Source: Bacteroidaceae bacterium (GTDB lineage: Bacteria > Bacteroidota > Bacteroidia > Bacteroidales > Bacteroidaceae). From it: a stretch of 9,311 bases of DNA. Below the pieces are notes generated by a model that saw only the letters and a program-made list of their open reading frames with translations, was not told the origin of the DNA and searched no databases. Where the stretch lies: the NCBI GenBank assembly GCA_017558165.1, contig JAFYWE010000161.1, positions 1 through 9,311 of the forward strand, written 5' to 3'. The position numbers and the translations under genes were made by a program. Shown in pieces: positions 1 to 7,890 of this stretch (position 1 is the stretch's first letter; the number at the start of each line of letters is the position of its first letter).

Positions 1-894
1 CGCACGCTCCTGCGATGCATCAATCCACCTTATATCCACGCCACGCTTCTCCATTCCACGGAACCAGGTCATCTGGCGCTTTGCGAACTGGTGTATGGCT
101 ATCTCCAGGCCATGCACCATCTCATCGTACTTCATCGCACCCGTAAGGTAAAGCGTAAGATACTTGTACTCCAGTCCATAGTATATGAGCTGGTCGGGCG
201 TAATGCCGCTGTCAAGCAACGAACGCACCTCATCGACCATACCATCCTTGAGACGCTCGCGCAGACGGTGGCTTATTCTCTCACGTCGCACCTCGCGGTC
301 GACCGAAACACCCACCACCAACGCATTGACCTGTGGGAAGGAGCGTTCCTCTACCGGACAGGTAAGATAGTACTCCTCGATCTCAATGGCTCGTATTGCA
401 CGTTTCTTGCTATCGGTATCGGTATTGTTATGCAGGCTCTTGTAACCGGCCAGGATTGCAGTGAGTTCTTCAAGGCTCTTCTCTTCAAGACGGGCACGCA
501 ATTCCGGGTTCTCGGGCACCGGCAACAGACGATACCCACGGAGCACAGACTCAACATAGAGGCCGCTGCCGCCACACATGATGGGGAACGCGCCACGCGA
601 CCTGATGTCCTCATACGATGTAAGGAAATCACGCTGGAACTCGAAGAGGTTGTACTTTTCACCGGCATCCACAATGTCAAGCAGATGCGTGGGCACGGTG
701 ACACCGTCGCGGGTATACTCCGCGATGTCCTTTCCTGTACCGATATCCATACCACGGTACACCTGACGGCTGTCGGCACTGATGATCTCGGCACCGTCAA
801 CCGCGAGTGCCACATCTACCGCCAACGAGGTCTTGCCACAGGCTGTAGGACCCACGACCGCCAACATATCATATCTTTCCTTACGTTGCTGCAT
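1..894 (-). CDS. miaA: tRNA dimethylallyltransferase MiaA (3' end cut by window edge)
   Basis: MiaA transfers a dimethylallyl group from DMAPP to N6 of A37 in tRNAs that read UNN codons, in the cytosol. Reading the minus strand from 894 gives 298 residues without a stop up to the window edge. Visible motifs are the P-loop GPTACGKTS (residues 15-23), DSRQVYRGMDIGTGK (41-55, containing the DSxQxY signature), GGSGLY (108-113), KRAIRAIEIEEYY near the middle, and AKRQMTWFRG near the C terminus. Family members are about 300 residues, so probably only a few are missing. The start is uncertain. In-frame ATGs lie at 912, 894 and 867. I prefer 894 because relatives, as I recall them, begin a few residues before the YD-hydrophobic-GPTA stretch. 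The 867 start has an AAGGAAAG element 7 nt upstream and would also keep the P-loop. The in-frame stop upstream is at 937-939. The gene follows the GH85 gene on the same strand but is separated from it by a terminator. Confidence 0.95.
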   Translation of the reverse strand, partial: MQQRKERYDMLAVVGPTACGKTSLAVDVALAVDGAEIISADSRQVYRGMDIGTGKDIAEYTRDGVTVPTHLLDIVDAGEKYNLFEFQRDFLTSYEDIRSRGAFPIMCGGSGLYVESVLRGYRLLPVPENPELRARLEEKSLEELTAILAGYKSLHNNTDTDSKKRAIRAIEIEEYYLTCPVEERSFPQVNALVVGVSVDREVRRERISHRLRERLKDGMVDEVRSLLDSGITPDQLIYYGLEYKYLTLYLTGAMKYDEMVHGLEIAIHQFAKRQMTWFRGMEKRGVDIRWIDASQERA

Positions 895-973
895 AACCAA
901 AAGCGCAGGCATAATGCGCCATAATACAGCGCGAAGTTAATGCAAGTTCAGCGCAATAACAAAATATGCAGTC

Positions 974-1006
974 CAAATTTTATCACGACACGCGCTTTAG
1001 GACAAT
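974..1006 (-). promoter_or_regulatory. Possible miaA promoter (-33/-7 type)
   Basis: On the minus strand ATTG (1006-1003) is followed after 20 nt by TAAAATTTG (982-974). This resembles the Bacteroidales TTTG / TAnnTTTG promoter with one extra base in the -7 box. Initiation near 967 would leave a leader of about 55-75 nt. The terminator at 1066-1095 supports independent transcription of miaA, but the boxes are imperfect. Confidence 0.3.
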
Positions 1007-1065
1007 ATTCGCAGGATTTTCCATCATATAAGGCACGCACACACGCGCATACATAATATATATGA

Positions 1066-1095
1066 CAAAAGCGGGGCGCCCAAAAGGCGCCCCGC
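1066..1095 (-). terminator. Intrinsic terminator of the GH85 gene
   Basis: A perfect 10-bp GC-only stem (GCGGGGCGCC / GGCGCCCCGC, arms 1071-1080 and 1086-1095) encloses a 5-nt loop. On the minus strand it is followed by TTTTG. It lies about 20 nt beyond the GH85 stop codon, so it should end that transcript before miaA. The tract after the stem is poor in T on the plus strand, so termination should act on the minus strand. Confidence 0.85.
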
Positions 1096-1116
1096 AATCA
1101 CAGAAATATTGATTCT

Positions 1117-4100
1117 TTACTTTACAATCTTGAATGAGCGTATTGCCTTGCCCTCCTTCATGATGACAACAACATACACGCCGCTCTGTGCATCGGCAAG
1201 AGACACCTCACGTACCTCACCTGCGCGAACCTCGAATGCATCGTTGCCCACGAGCTTACCGTCAGCCGCGAACACAGCAACCTCGAAGAGGCCATCCTCG
1301 GCGAAGAGAACGTTTGCTGTACCCTCAAATGGCTTTGGATAAACCATGTAGCCAGCCTCACCGGCAACATCCTCAACAGATGTAACAACCATGTAGTCGC
1401 TGATGGTCTTTGTTGAAGAACCCCAAGAGTTTGTTGCAACCACAGTGAGTGGGAACTTACCGTCACCGCTATTGTATGTAGCGTTGGCTGTAGTAGCTGT
1501 TGAAGCGTTGAGACGTGCACCCTCAATCATCCACTTTGTAGACTCGTACTTGATTGGGAAGCTACCTGTCAACATCGGAACACCAAGAGCTGTTGTCAAC
1601 TGGTTCTGCTTGTAATCGTTTGTCTTGCCGTTCTCCTCCTTACCGGTAGTCATGTAACCGCCTGCTACTGCAGATGCGTTCTTACCTGTATTAGGGAAGT
1701 AGATGTAACCATCGGAGTCAGTCTTTGTCTCCTCGAATGTGAAGTAACCCTCGAGGTTTGCAGGAGCCTCGGCATAACCCTTCATAGACTCCTTCACCTC
1801 ATCGGCTGTAAGAGCCTTGCTCCAGATCTGCACCTCGTCAACCCAACCGGTCAAACTTGCAAGGTTAGTCATTGAACCACCTACGTAGAACTTCGCACCA
1901 CGCCAGTTCTTTGGACCTGCACCACGTGCGACACCGCTCGCAATGAGCTTACCGTTGAGGTAGAGCTTGAGGTTCTTGCCAGACTTCACGGCACATACGT
2001 GGTACCATACACCAGGCATAAGGCTGTAACCGTCAGAAAGGATATCGACATCATTGTTGTGCTCATAGTTTGGAGTACCTGCAGCAGGAGCATCGGTACA
2101 GAGTGACAACTCGTTAGCCGCATTGTCACGCTTGAGATTGTTGTTCTTTGCATAACCTGCAGGACGGATAGCTGTCCACATCTCACCCCAAACGTTCTCG
2201 GTCCATGTACCGCCGTAGTTACGGTTTACCTTTGTCATGAGCAATGTACCCAAAGATGCGTGCTCGAACTTCTCGACCTTGAACCAGAGAGCAAATGAAG
2301 TATTTGTATACTCGCTCATGATGGCAGCATCAACAGTAAACTGATAAGGCTCGCTCATGTAGAGAGACTGTGATACTGTACATGGAGCACCGTTGAATGC
2401 TGTACCCTCGGCAATCTCTGCTGTGAAGTTCACCTCCTGGTCAGGACCAGTAACCTCTGTCACGTCTGATGTCACGTTGCTTACCTGTGGCAGACGGCCT
2501 GTCTCCTCAGGAGTAACGAGGATGAGTGAACGGTTCATCAAAGTCTCGCCATTTGTCACCACCTCAACGTCGTAGCTACCTACAGCAGGGAGTGATGTTG
2601 TCATAGTGAGCACACCGCTTGCGCTTGCCACGAGGTCGCTTGTCATTGCATCATAGATCTTGATGTCAGCTACAGGGTGGTTAGGATCCTCGAAACCAAT
2701 AACGAACTCCTCACCTGGCTTGATGACGCTCTTGTCAACAGTAAGGGTCTCGATCATTGTAAGAGGCTCCTCAATCTCCTCGGTCCATACGATATCGCTC
2801 TTTGCACGACCGTCCTTACCTACGGCACGTACACCAATCTGCAACTTGTCAACCTGTGGGATGAGAGTTGCGTCAACCACGTAAGCGGCCCAAGATGTTG
2901 TTGTAGTTACAAGAGTCTCCACATCACCCTGCTTTACGTAGATCTCATAGTACCATGTACCTACCTCCTCGTTGTATACAGGGCAACCCTCATACTCGGC
3001 AGGACGTGTAGCCGGTGTAGGCATATCGAACACAACCTTGATGTCGGCGCGGTTGTAATAGCGCTTCATAACCTCGGCGTGCTTGATAACAGGAGTCTCG
3101 GGCTGCTCGTTGAAACCTGCAGGCACGAATGCGAACTCACCGAAGTAAACCTCGAAGTTAGCATCAGTGTTCTTTACAGAGAGACCGATGCAACCTACTA
3201 CGTCGCCCGCAGCAAGACCGGCCTCAGAAGCCTTGATTGTGATGTGGTTCCACTCACCGGCCTTGATATTGCCGGCTACAGGAACATATACGAAGTCGTA
3301 CTGCTCACCATCCTTAGCTACCATGAACTCAAGGTGTGTAGCACCCGCTGTCTTTGGCTTGATTGTGAGACGGAACTCGTCATCACCGGCAGCGACATCC
3401 CACTTTGTAGCGAACAAGCGGACATCTGAACGGTTTGTTGCACCGTGTACCTTCAAGCATGAGCCACCGAACCAAGCATCGTCATATGAGAAGTCAACGC
3501 CTACAGCATCGGCAGGAACAGTCTTGCCGTCACCGTTGTCAATCCACCAGCGCCATGTAGGGAGCAAATCCTGCATACCCCAGTTGTACCACTTGTGATC
3601 CCATGTAGTAACACCCTCGTTGTTGAAGAAACGGCCGTTACCGAGGTTGAAGCGTGTCACGAATGGAAGCTCGTAGAGTGAAGAGCGCTCGATGACAGCT
3701 GTAGCATAACCGTGCCAATCCTGGAGGTCGCTGTATGAAGATGTAACGACAGCATCGGTCAATGCAGGCAACTTGAGGACATTGCGGTTACCACCCGAGA
3801 AGAGCATCTCCTGCTTCTTCTGGTACTCGTTCTGCACGGCATAGTCGCTCTGGCCACCCTCGGTTGAGCTGATGTAGAGCTGGTTACGGTCATGAGCACC
3901 CCATACCACGATACTTACAGGATACTTCATCAACACATTCCAGCCGGCATTGCCATACCTACCGTAGCCACGGCCCTGCATGTCGAAACCTGCGTACACG
4001 TCGAATGATGAACGACCAAGGTTCTGTGCTGTCTGGACACTTGTTGCAAGACCGCTCTCGCTCCAGTTGTAATTGAGGAAGTAAACGTCAGTTACAGGCT

Positions 4101-4932
4101 GGTCTGTAGCTGTGTGGTGGAACCAGTTCTGGCTGTTGCTGCTGAGCTTACATCCGTCGTCAGAGAGCTGACCTGTATTAGTCACGAACGCATACCAGTC
4201 AACGTGGAAAGGATGGTTAAGCTCCTCGGCAATCTTGTGACACTCGGCAAGGAACGGAATAAAACGACTATACACTGTATAGCCCCAATAACCCTCAGGG
4301 TTCAAGCAAAGACCATCAATACCGTAGTACTTGAGGAACTGGATGAGCTTGCGTGAATATTTGTATTTGTCACCATGCTCGTTTGCCTTGCTCAGAGGAG
4401 TCGCCAACTCATAGAGAGTCTTACCAGGATCCTCGCTCTGGTTCACAGCAGCACCCCAATCGATGAAGTATGTACAACCGGTCTTTACACCATTCTTGTG
4501 CGCAACGTCGTTGAACGCAGCAGGAACACGCCACCAGCCGTTTGACCAATTCGAGTGGATGTCGACATACTGCCACATGTTGAAATTGTCACCGTCGAAG
4601 TTGTAACGAGGCAGGGCACCCCACTTCTTGGTCATCTCACCTGTTGGAGCACACCAGCAGAACTGCTTGTTGTTCTCGTCGTTGAGAGCGTCATTGGCGT
4701 AGTCGCCCGGACGGAAACGGTTCTTGATGGGAACACGTGAGATGTAGAAGTTCTCATCCACGTAGTTTGCATCACCGTTCCAATTCTGACCTGGCTCCCA
4801 TTTATTGAGAGCTGTAACAATGTTGGTCGGTGTACCGCTGCTCACGTAAGCTTCGTGAGTAGGGACACTCTGAGCCATCACACCTGTTGCGAACAAGGCG
4901 ACAGCAAATGATAACAAATGTCTCTTTTTCAT
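1117..4932 (-). CDS. Secreted GH85 endo-beta-N-acetylglucosaminidase with LamG-like module and T9SS sorting domain
   Basis: The protein has 1271 residues. GH85 enzymes cut the chitobiose core (GlcNAc-beta-1,4-GlcNAc) of N-glycans. Residues 1-20 form a signal peptide ending VMA|Q. The GH85 barrel spans roughly 75-395. It shows RYNFDGDNFNMWQYVD (109-124), the strand TGCTYFIDWG (151-160) and the catalytic loop GIDGLCLNPEG. In that loop N211 and E213 match the Asn (oxazolinium stabiliser) and Glu (acid/base) of the family N-x-E pair. Beta-sandwich material follows at about 465-605, then Fn3/Ig-like stretches (about 610-810), a LamG/ConA-like module (about 855-1055, with VWYHVCAVKSGKNLKLYLNGK and a GWVDEVQIWSKAL end) and another Ig/PKD-like segment (about 1110-1185). 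Residues 1195-1271 (YPKPFEG, FAADGKLVG, SGVYVVVIMKEG, FKIVK) are a T9SS type A sorting tail, implying export to or beyond the cell surface. No SusC/D lies nearby. GH85 identity is firm; the middle domain limits are approximate. Confidence 0.93.
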   Translation of the reverse strand: MKKRHLLSFAVALFATGVMAQSVPTHEAYVSSGTPTNIVTALNKWEPGQNWNGDANYVDENFYISRVPIKNRFRPGDYANDALNDENNKQFCWCAPTGEMTKKWGALPRYNFDGDNFNMWQYVDIHSNWSNGWWRVPAAFNDVAHKNGVKTGCTYFIDWGAAVNQSEDPGKTLYELATPLSKANEHGDKYKYSRKLIQFLKYYGIDGLCLNPEGYWGYTVYSRFIPFLAECHKIAEELNHPFHVDWYAFVTNTGQLSDDGCKLSSNSQNWFHHTATDQPVTDVYFLNYNWSESGLATSVQTAQNLGRSSFDVYAGFDMQGRGYGRYGNAGWNVLMKYPVSIVVWGAHDRNQLYISSTEGGQSDYAVQNEYQKKQEMLFSGGNRNVLKLPALTDAVVTSSYSDLQDWHGYATAVIERSSLYELPFVTRFNLGNGRFFNNEGVTTWDHKWYNWGMQDLLPTWRWWIDNGDGKTVPADAVGVDFSYDDAWFGGSCLKVHGATNRSDVRLFATKWDVAAGDDEFRLTIKPKTAGATHLEFMVAKDGEQYDFVYVPVAGNIKAGEWNHITIKASEAGLAAGDVVGCIGLSVKNTDANFEVYFGEFAFVPAGFNEQPETPVIKHAEVMKRYYNRADIKVVFDMPTPATRPAEYEGCPVYNEEVGTWYYEIYVKQGDVETLVTTTTSWAAYVVDATLIPQVDKLQIGVRAVGKDGRAKSDIVWTEEIEEPLTMIETLTVDKSVIKPGEEFVIGFEDPNHPVADIKIYDAMTSDLVASASGVLTMTTSLPAVGSYDVEVVTNGETLMNRSLILVTPEETGRLPQVSNVTSDVTEVTGPDQEVNFTAEIAEGTAFNGAPCTVSQSLYMSEPYQFTVDAAIMSEYTNTSFALWFKVEKFEHASLGTLLMTKVNRNYGGTWTENVWGEMWTAIRPAGYAKNNNLKRDNAANELSLCTDAPAAGTPNYEHNNDVDILSDGYSLMPGVWYHVCAVKSGKNLKLYLNGKLIASGVARGAGPKNWRGAKFYVGGSMTNLASLTGWVDEVQIWSKALTADEVKESMKGYAEAPANLEGYFTFEETKTDSDGYIYFPNTGKNASAVAGGYMTTGKEENGKTNDYKQNQLTTALGVPMLTGSFPIKYESTKWMIEGARLNASTATTANATYNSGDGKFPLTVVATNSWGSSTKTISDYMVVTSVEDVAGEAGYMVYPKPFEGTANVLFAEDGLFEVAVFAADGKLVGNDAFEVRAGEVREVSLADAQSGVYVVVIMKEGKAIRSFKIVK

Positions 4933-5077
4933 ATTGTTTATAAAATAAAAAAATAAAAGTCACATCAAATGTCGGAGCACACACGCGCCCCCACCCTTAT
5001 ACGTTGCTAAATTATAGAATATTTTTTAATTAATGTATATTTATAGATAAAAAAGAGGATTCGGTAATTACTTTTAA

Positions 5078-5085
5078 CAAAGATA
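5078..5085 (-). promoter_or_regulatory. Candidate -7 box for the GH85 gene
   Basis: On the minus strand TATCTTTG (5085-5078) is an exact match to the Bacteroidales -7 consensus TAnnTTTG. No clear TTTG lies 19-20 nt upstream (the region near 5106-5109 reads GTGT), so the -33 box is weak. Initiation near 5071 would give an AT-rich leader of about 140 nt before the ATG at 4932. A weak -33 would be compatible with activator-dependent transcription. Confidence 0.45.
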
Positions 5086-5179
5086 AAGGGGAAAGCCCCG
5101 ACAGCACACACAGGCAGGAACACAGTACACTCAAGGTTAAAAAAAACAAAAATGCAGCACCCGACACACTAATCGGAGA

Positions 5180-5196
5180 TAATATCAGTTATATTA
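5180..5196. promoter_or_regulatory. Inverted repeat just upstream of the Crp/Fnr gene (possible operator)
   Basis: TAATAT (5180-5185) and ATATTA (5191-5196) form a 6-bp inverted repeat around a 5-nt centre. It ends 19 nt before the regulator's ATG, in the divergent intergenic region. Crp/Fnr proteins bind symmetrical sites and often autoregulate. The repeat is short, AT-only and does not match the classic CRP or FNR site, so this is only a candidate. Confidence 0.2.
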
Positions 5197-5215
5197 ATGA
5201 TAAACCAGCAACAAG

Positions 5216-5884
5216 ATGTACGAAAACCTTTTGAGCCTGCCATACTTCCAGGGTATGAGCAAGGACGAGATAACCGCGATACTCGACAAGGTCACGATAG
5301 AGTTCTTCAACCATACCGACGGAGAGCCCATATGCAAATCGGGTGACGACTGCAACCGACTCATCATCGTAACCAAGGGCGAGGTATCATCAATAGTCAC
5401 CGCCCCCGACGGCTCATACTCGCTCACCGAAGAGATTCAGGCACCATTAGCAGTGGAGCCATACTCGCTGTTCGGTCAGGACACGACATTCAAGCGCGAT
5501 TACGTTGCAAAAGGCAACTGCACTACACTCGTGATTGACAAGAAATACCTTTTCAGCGAATTCGCCAAATACCAGATCTTCACCATAAACCTGCTTAACC
5601 TCATCAGCCGCAAGGCGCAGATGCAGAGCCATGCCATATGGAACTACACCCCACAGAGCATAAAGGGACGCATAGCGCAGTTCATAGGGATGCGATGCAA
5701 CAACATGAAGGGAGCCAAGAGGGTTTGCATAAAGATGGAACGCCTGGCAAGCATACTTTGTGAGACACGTCTGAATGTTTCCAAGGCACTCAACGAACTG
5801 CAGAACGAGGGCTACATCGAACTCCACCGCAAGGAGATTTTCGTGCCGTCATTGGCAAGGCTGATAAACGAGATAAAGGAGTAA
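5216..5884 (+). CDS. Crp/Fnr-family transcriptional regulator
   Basis: The 222-residue cytosolic protein has the two-domain Crp/Fnr layout. An N-terminal cyclic-nucleotide-binding-type beta roll covers about 10-110 (LIIVTKGEVSSIV at 49-61, LFGQDTTFKRDYVAKGNCTTLVIDKK at about 85-110). A long dimerisation helix covers about 112-140. The C-terminal Crp winged helix spans about 145-215, with helix-turn-helix MERLASILCETRLNVSKALNEL (174-195) and wing GYIELHRKEIFV (199-210). The usual cAMP phosphate-binding motif (GE...R-S/T) is not recognisable, and there is no N-terminal FNR cysteine cluster, so the ligand is unknown. The start follows an A-rich CAACAAG and no better start is seen. The gene is divergent from the GH85 gene (283 nt between start codons), which makes that gene and itself natural candidate targets. 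No terminator is evident after the stop. Family assignment is firm; the regulon is inference. Confidence 0.9.
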   Translation: MYENLLSLPYFQGMSKDEITAILDKVTIEFFNHTDGEPICKSGDDCNRLIIVTKGEVSSIVTAPDGSYSLTEEIQAPLAVEPYSLFGQDTTFKRDYVAKGNCTTLVIDKKYLFSEFAKYQIFTINLLNLISRKAQMQSHAIWNYTPQSIKGRIAQFIGMRCNNMKGAKRVCIKMERLASILCETRLNVSKALNELQNEGYIELHRKEIFVPSLARLINEIKE

Positions 5885-5962
5885 CACAGAGGCCACCCAC
5901 GGCGGGAAACGGCACTATTTGACACATCTTTTTGCATCAAATGTGAAAAAAGCCCGAAAATC

Positions 5963-5994
5963 TTTGGCACAAACAAAGAAACACACTATCTTTG
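5963..5994 (+). promoter_or_regulatory. Promoter of tRNA-Arg (-33 TTTG, -7 TATCTTTG)
   Basis: TTTG at 5963-5966 and TATCTTTG at 5987-5994 match both boxes of the Bacteroidales housekeeping-sigma promoter with a 20-nt spacer. Initiation is expected near 6001, giving a leader of about 40 nt before the mature 5' end of the tRNA at 6040, to be removed by RNase P. Confidence 0.75.
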
Positions 5995-6039
5995 CAGTCG
6001 AAAATCGGGAACACGCCCGCTTTTTGCACATAAAAGGTC

Positions 6040-6112
<73 letters not shown>

Positions 6113-6113
<1 letters not shown>

Positions 6114-6160
6114 CAAACAGAGGAAAAATCATTCGATTTTTCCTCTGTTTGTTTTATTAC
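6113..6160 (+). terminator. Intrinsic terminator of tRNA-Arg
   Basis: An 18-bp perfect stem (6113-6130 with 6135-6152) encloses the 4-nt loop ATTC and is followed by TTTTATTAC. The left arm begins at the tRNA discriminator base, so the hairpin directly abuts the acceptor stem. On the minus strand no T tract follows the stem, so it is a poorer candidate terminator for the convergent gene that stops at 6180. Confidence 0.8.
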
Positions 6161-6179
6161 CAGACTCCGGACGGACGGA

Positions 6180-7520
6180 TTAATTAATCAAGACCTTCTG
6201 CGAACCGACAACAGTACCGCCCTCGCTTATAGTGAGGATATATACTCCGCAGCCATTTACATTCATACGTAAACGACCTGTACCTGCATTGATATTCTGT
6301 GAGGCACATTTATGCCCACCAACAGAAAAGAGTTCCACGTTTGCATCCTTATCTGTGTCATAGTCCACCTCAATAGTGTTCAAGCTGTTCTGCACGACAC
6401 TGACACAAACAGGAGCACAAACGGCTTCAATAGAATTTGCGACTACATTGATTCTGTAGAAATGCTTGCAAATAGAGGTTTCACCGTCCTCTTCTTCTGA
6501 AGTATCAAAAGAGATAAATCGGTTCTCGCCCAACTGGATAATAGAGATACCGCTACCCATTGCGACAACAGTACCACTCATCAAAGAAAGGTTACCAATC
6601 TTATCATACTCCTTACCGAAAGAGATAGAGGAAAGTACAGCTCCACTTTCGCCGACTACCTCAAGACCACAGATAACAAGTTCTTTGTTTGAATATTCTC
6701 CGTCGGTAGTTACAGGCTCCTCGGAACAATCACCGCTCCACGAATAAACAGGTGCATCGACGAGTGTATATACCGGACGTAGATACTCAAGAGAGTTATC
6801 ATCATTGAAGAGAGTCGAAGATATATAAAATGGGCTCAACAAAGAAGAACTCTGTGCACCGACAATATTACAAGCTATGATGTTGTTCTCGACCTTTATC
6901 GTTTCATAAGATACTGTGTAATCGCTCCATTCCGAATACTTATAATCGTAGGTAGCCCTAAAGTTGTAGACCTTGCCATCCTTATCGAGCAACAAACCTT
7001 GCTTCGGGTAATTGTATTGATAAGCCGGGTAATTGAAAAAGTTATTACCGAAATATTCGTTGTATACAATCAGTGCGTACTCACCCTCGTCGTGTACTTC
7101 TGTATTTGTCAAACCATAATAATATCTGTCATAATCCACGATAAGTTCCTGCCTCTCTTCATAGGAAAGAGCCGCATAGTCCTTTTCCTGCGAAGCTGCA
7201 TAATTTATATAAGTATCGGTGACTTCCTGAAGCCTTTCAACAGCTGTACGCTCAATGCCCTCAACAGCACGAGTACGTATACGCGAACTTTGATAAGTGT
7301 ATTCCTGCACTGGCAGACTGATATTTTTCACCAATCTAATATCGTTGTCATAGATACTGACTCCATCGCTCTGCAAGATGTGCAAACCAGGAGTCTCTTT
7401 ATCAGAATACTCACTTGGTACAAAGCATAAACTGCCACAATTCTTCATCTGAACATAATCTGCCTGCGCCTTTGAAAACATAGGCGACAACAGCAAAAAA
7501 CAAAATACAATCTTTTTCAT
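6180..7520 (-). CDS. Secreted protein of unknown function with T9SS-type C-terminal tail
   Basis: The 446-residue protein resembles no enzyme I know. The start at 7520 is chosen because it places a clean signal peptide at the N terminus (MKKIVFCFLLLSPMFSKAQA|D). The reading frame stays open 39 codons further, but that extension has no secretion logic. The body has a segment rich in charged residues (about 80-130), then a Tyr-rich region (about 128-205, with DRYYYGL and YPAYQYNYP), then beta-strand-like sequence with an acidic patch SEEEDGET (341-348). The last 70 or so residues (ANVELFSVGGHKC at 393-405, NGCGVYILTISEGG at 422-435, ending SQKVLIN) match the pattern of T9SS type A sorting domains. 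Export through the T9SS to the surface or medium is inferred from the tail. No catalytic motif is visible. The gene is convergent with tRNA-Arg and has no obvious operon partner. Signal peptide and tail are fairly secure; function is unknown. Confidence 0.85.
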   Translation of the reverse strand: MKKIVFCFLLLSPMFSKAQADYVQMKNCGSLCFVPSEYSDKETPGLHILQSDGVSIYDNDIRLVKNISLPVQEYTYQSSRIRTRAVEGIERTAVERLQEVTDTYINYAASQEKDYAALSYEERQELIVDYDRYYYGLTNTEVHDEGEYALIVYNEYFGNNFFNYPAYQYNYPKQGLLLDKDGKVYNFRATYDYKYSEWSDYTVSYETIKVENNIIACNIVGAQSSSLLSPFYISSTLFNDDNSLEYLRPVYTLVDAPVYSWSGDCSEEPVTTDGEYSNKELVICGLEVVGESGAVLSSISFGKEYDKIGNLSLMSGTVVAMGSGISIIQLGENRFISFDTSEEEDGETSICKHFYRINVVANSIEAVCAPVCVSVVQNSLNTIEVDYDTDKDANVELFSVGGHKCASQNINAGTGRLRMNVNGCGVYILTISEGGTVVGSQKVLIN

Positions 7521-7695
7521 AAGCGGATATTTTACCGCAAAAGAAAGAAATCTTTTGTAAACAAAAAAGCTCAACAACAAGAAAGTAAAATCATCTCCGC
7601 ATCTTTGCCATATACAATTTGGGATTACTGAGAGCATTCCGAGACCGGAAGTTCAGCATATCATCGAGAAATAATTTACACTTTTTTCATTAGTA

Positions 7696-7890
7696 TAAGA
7701 AGCTGTTTAAATTTATATCGTTAAGTTTTTTATAGAGCAAAAATAGGGTGTTTTATTTTTTTTGTAGGGCGCGTAGCGGGCTACGTAACCGAGAAAAAGA
7801 AGAAAACAGACATTTTTGAATATAAAAAACAACGAAACAGCGACTTATAGTATAAGAAAAACTTTTTTTAAAAATTTAAACAGCTTCTTA
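7696..7890. mobile_element. MITE-like segment bounded by 19-nt perfect inverted repeats
   Basis: TAAGAAGCTGTTTAAATTT at 7696-7714 recurs as its exact reverse complement at 7872-7890, enclosing 157 nt. The outermost TA on each side could be a TA target duplication, leaving 17-nt terminal repeats that start AGAAGC. The interior is AT-rich and has no open frame of note. It contains a small hairpin CGTAG-CGGG-CTACG (7772-7785) and a palindrome CTTATAGTATAAG (7844-7856). Size (about 190-195 bp), terminal repeats and lack of coding capacity fit a miniature inverted-repeat transposable element or the remnant ends of an insertion sequence. A regulatory or structural repeat is the alternative. I do not recognise the family with certainty. 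Confidence 0.5.

Noticed and set aside
91..924. 277-codon open frame on the plus strand opposite miaA
   Set aside because: It is the antisense shadow of miaA, whose minus-strand translation carries all expected MiaA motifs. The plus-strand product resembles no protein family and has a composition typical of antisense frames.
2677..3429. 250-codon plus-strand open frame inside the GH85 gene
   Set aside because: It is fully antisense to a convincingly coding GH85 frame and shows no motifs or start signals of its own.
4841..4859. CTCACG/CGTGAG hairpin near the 5' end of the GH85 gene
   Set aside because: It lies within coding sequence, has only a 6-bp stem, and no regulatory context supports it.
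4962..5944. Ten-base match CATCAAATGT at 4963-4972 (before the GH85 gene) and 5935-5944 (before the tRNA promoter), considered as a shared operator
   Set aside because: Many 10-mer pairs are expected by chance in a window of this size, and the two copies sit in different positions relative to their promoters.
7600..7607. CATCTTTG on the plus strand as a -7 box for a small RNA in 7610-7690
   Set aside because: The first base deviates, there is no TTTG at the -33 distance, and no structured RNA or terminator follows.
7521..7637. 39-codon upstream extension of the secreted protein gene (start at 7637)
   Set aside because: The internal methionine at 7520 begins a classic signal peptide. The extension would bury it and shows no conserved features.
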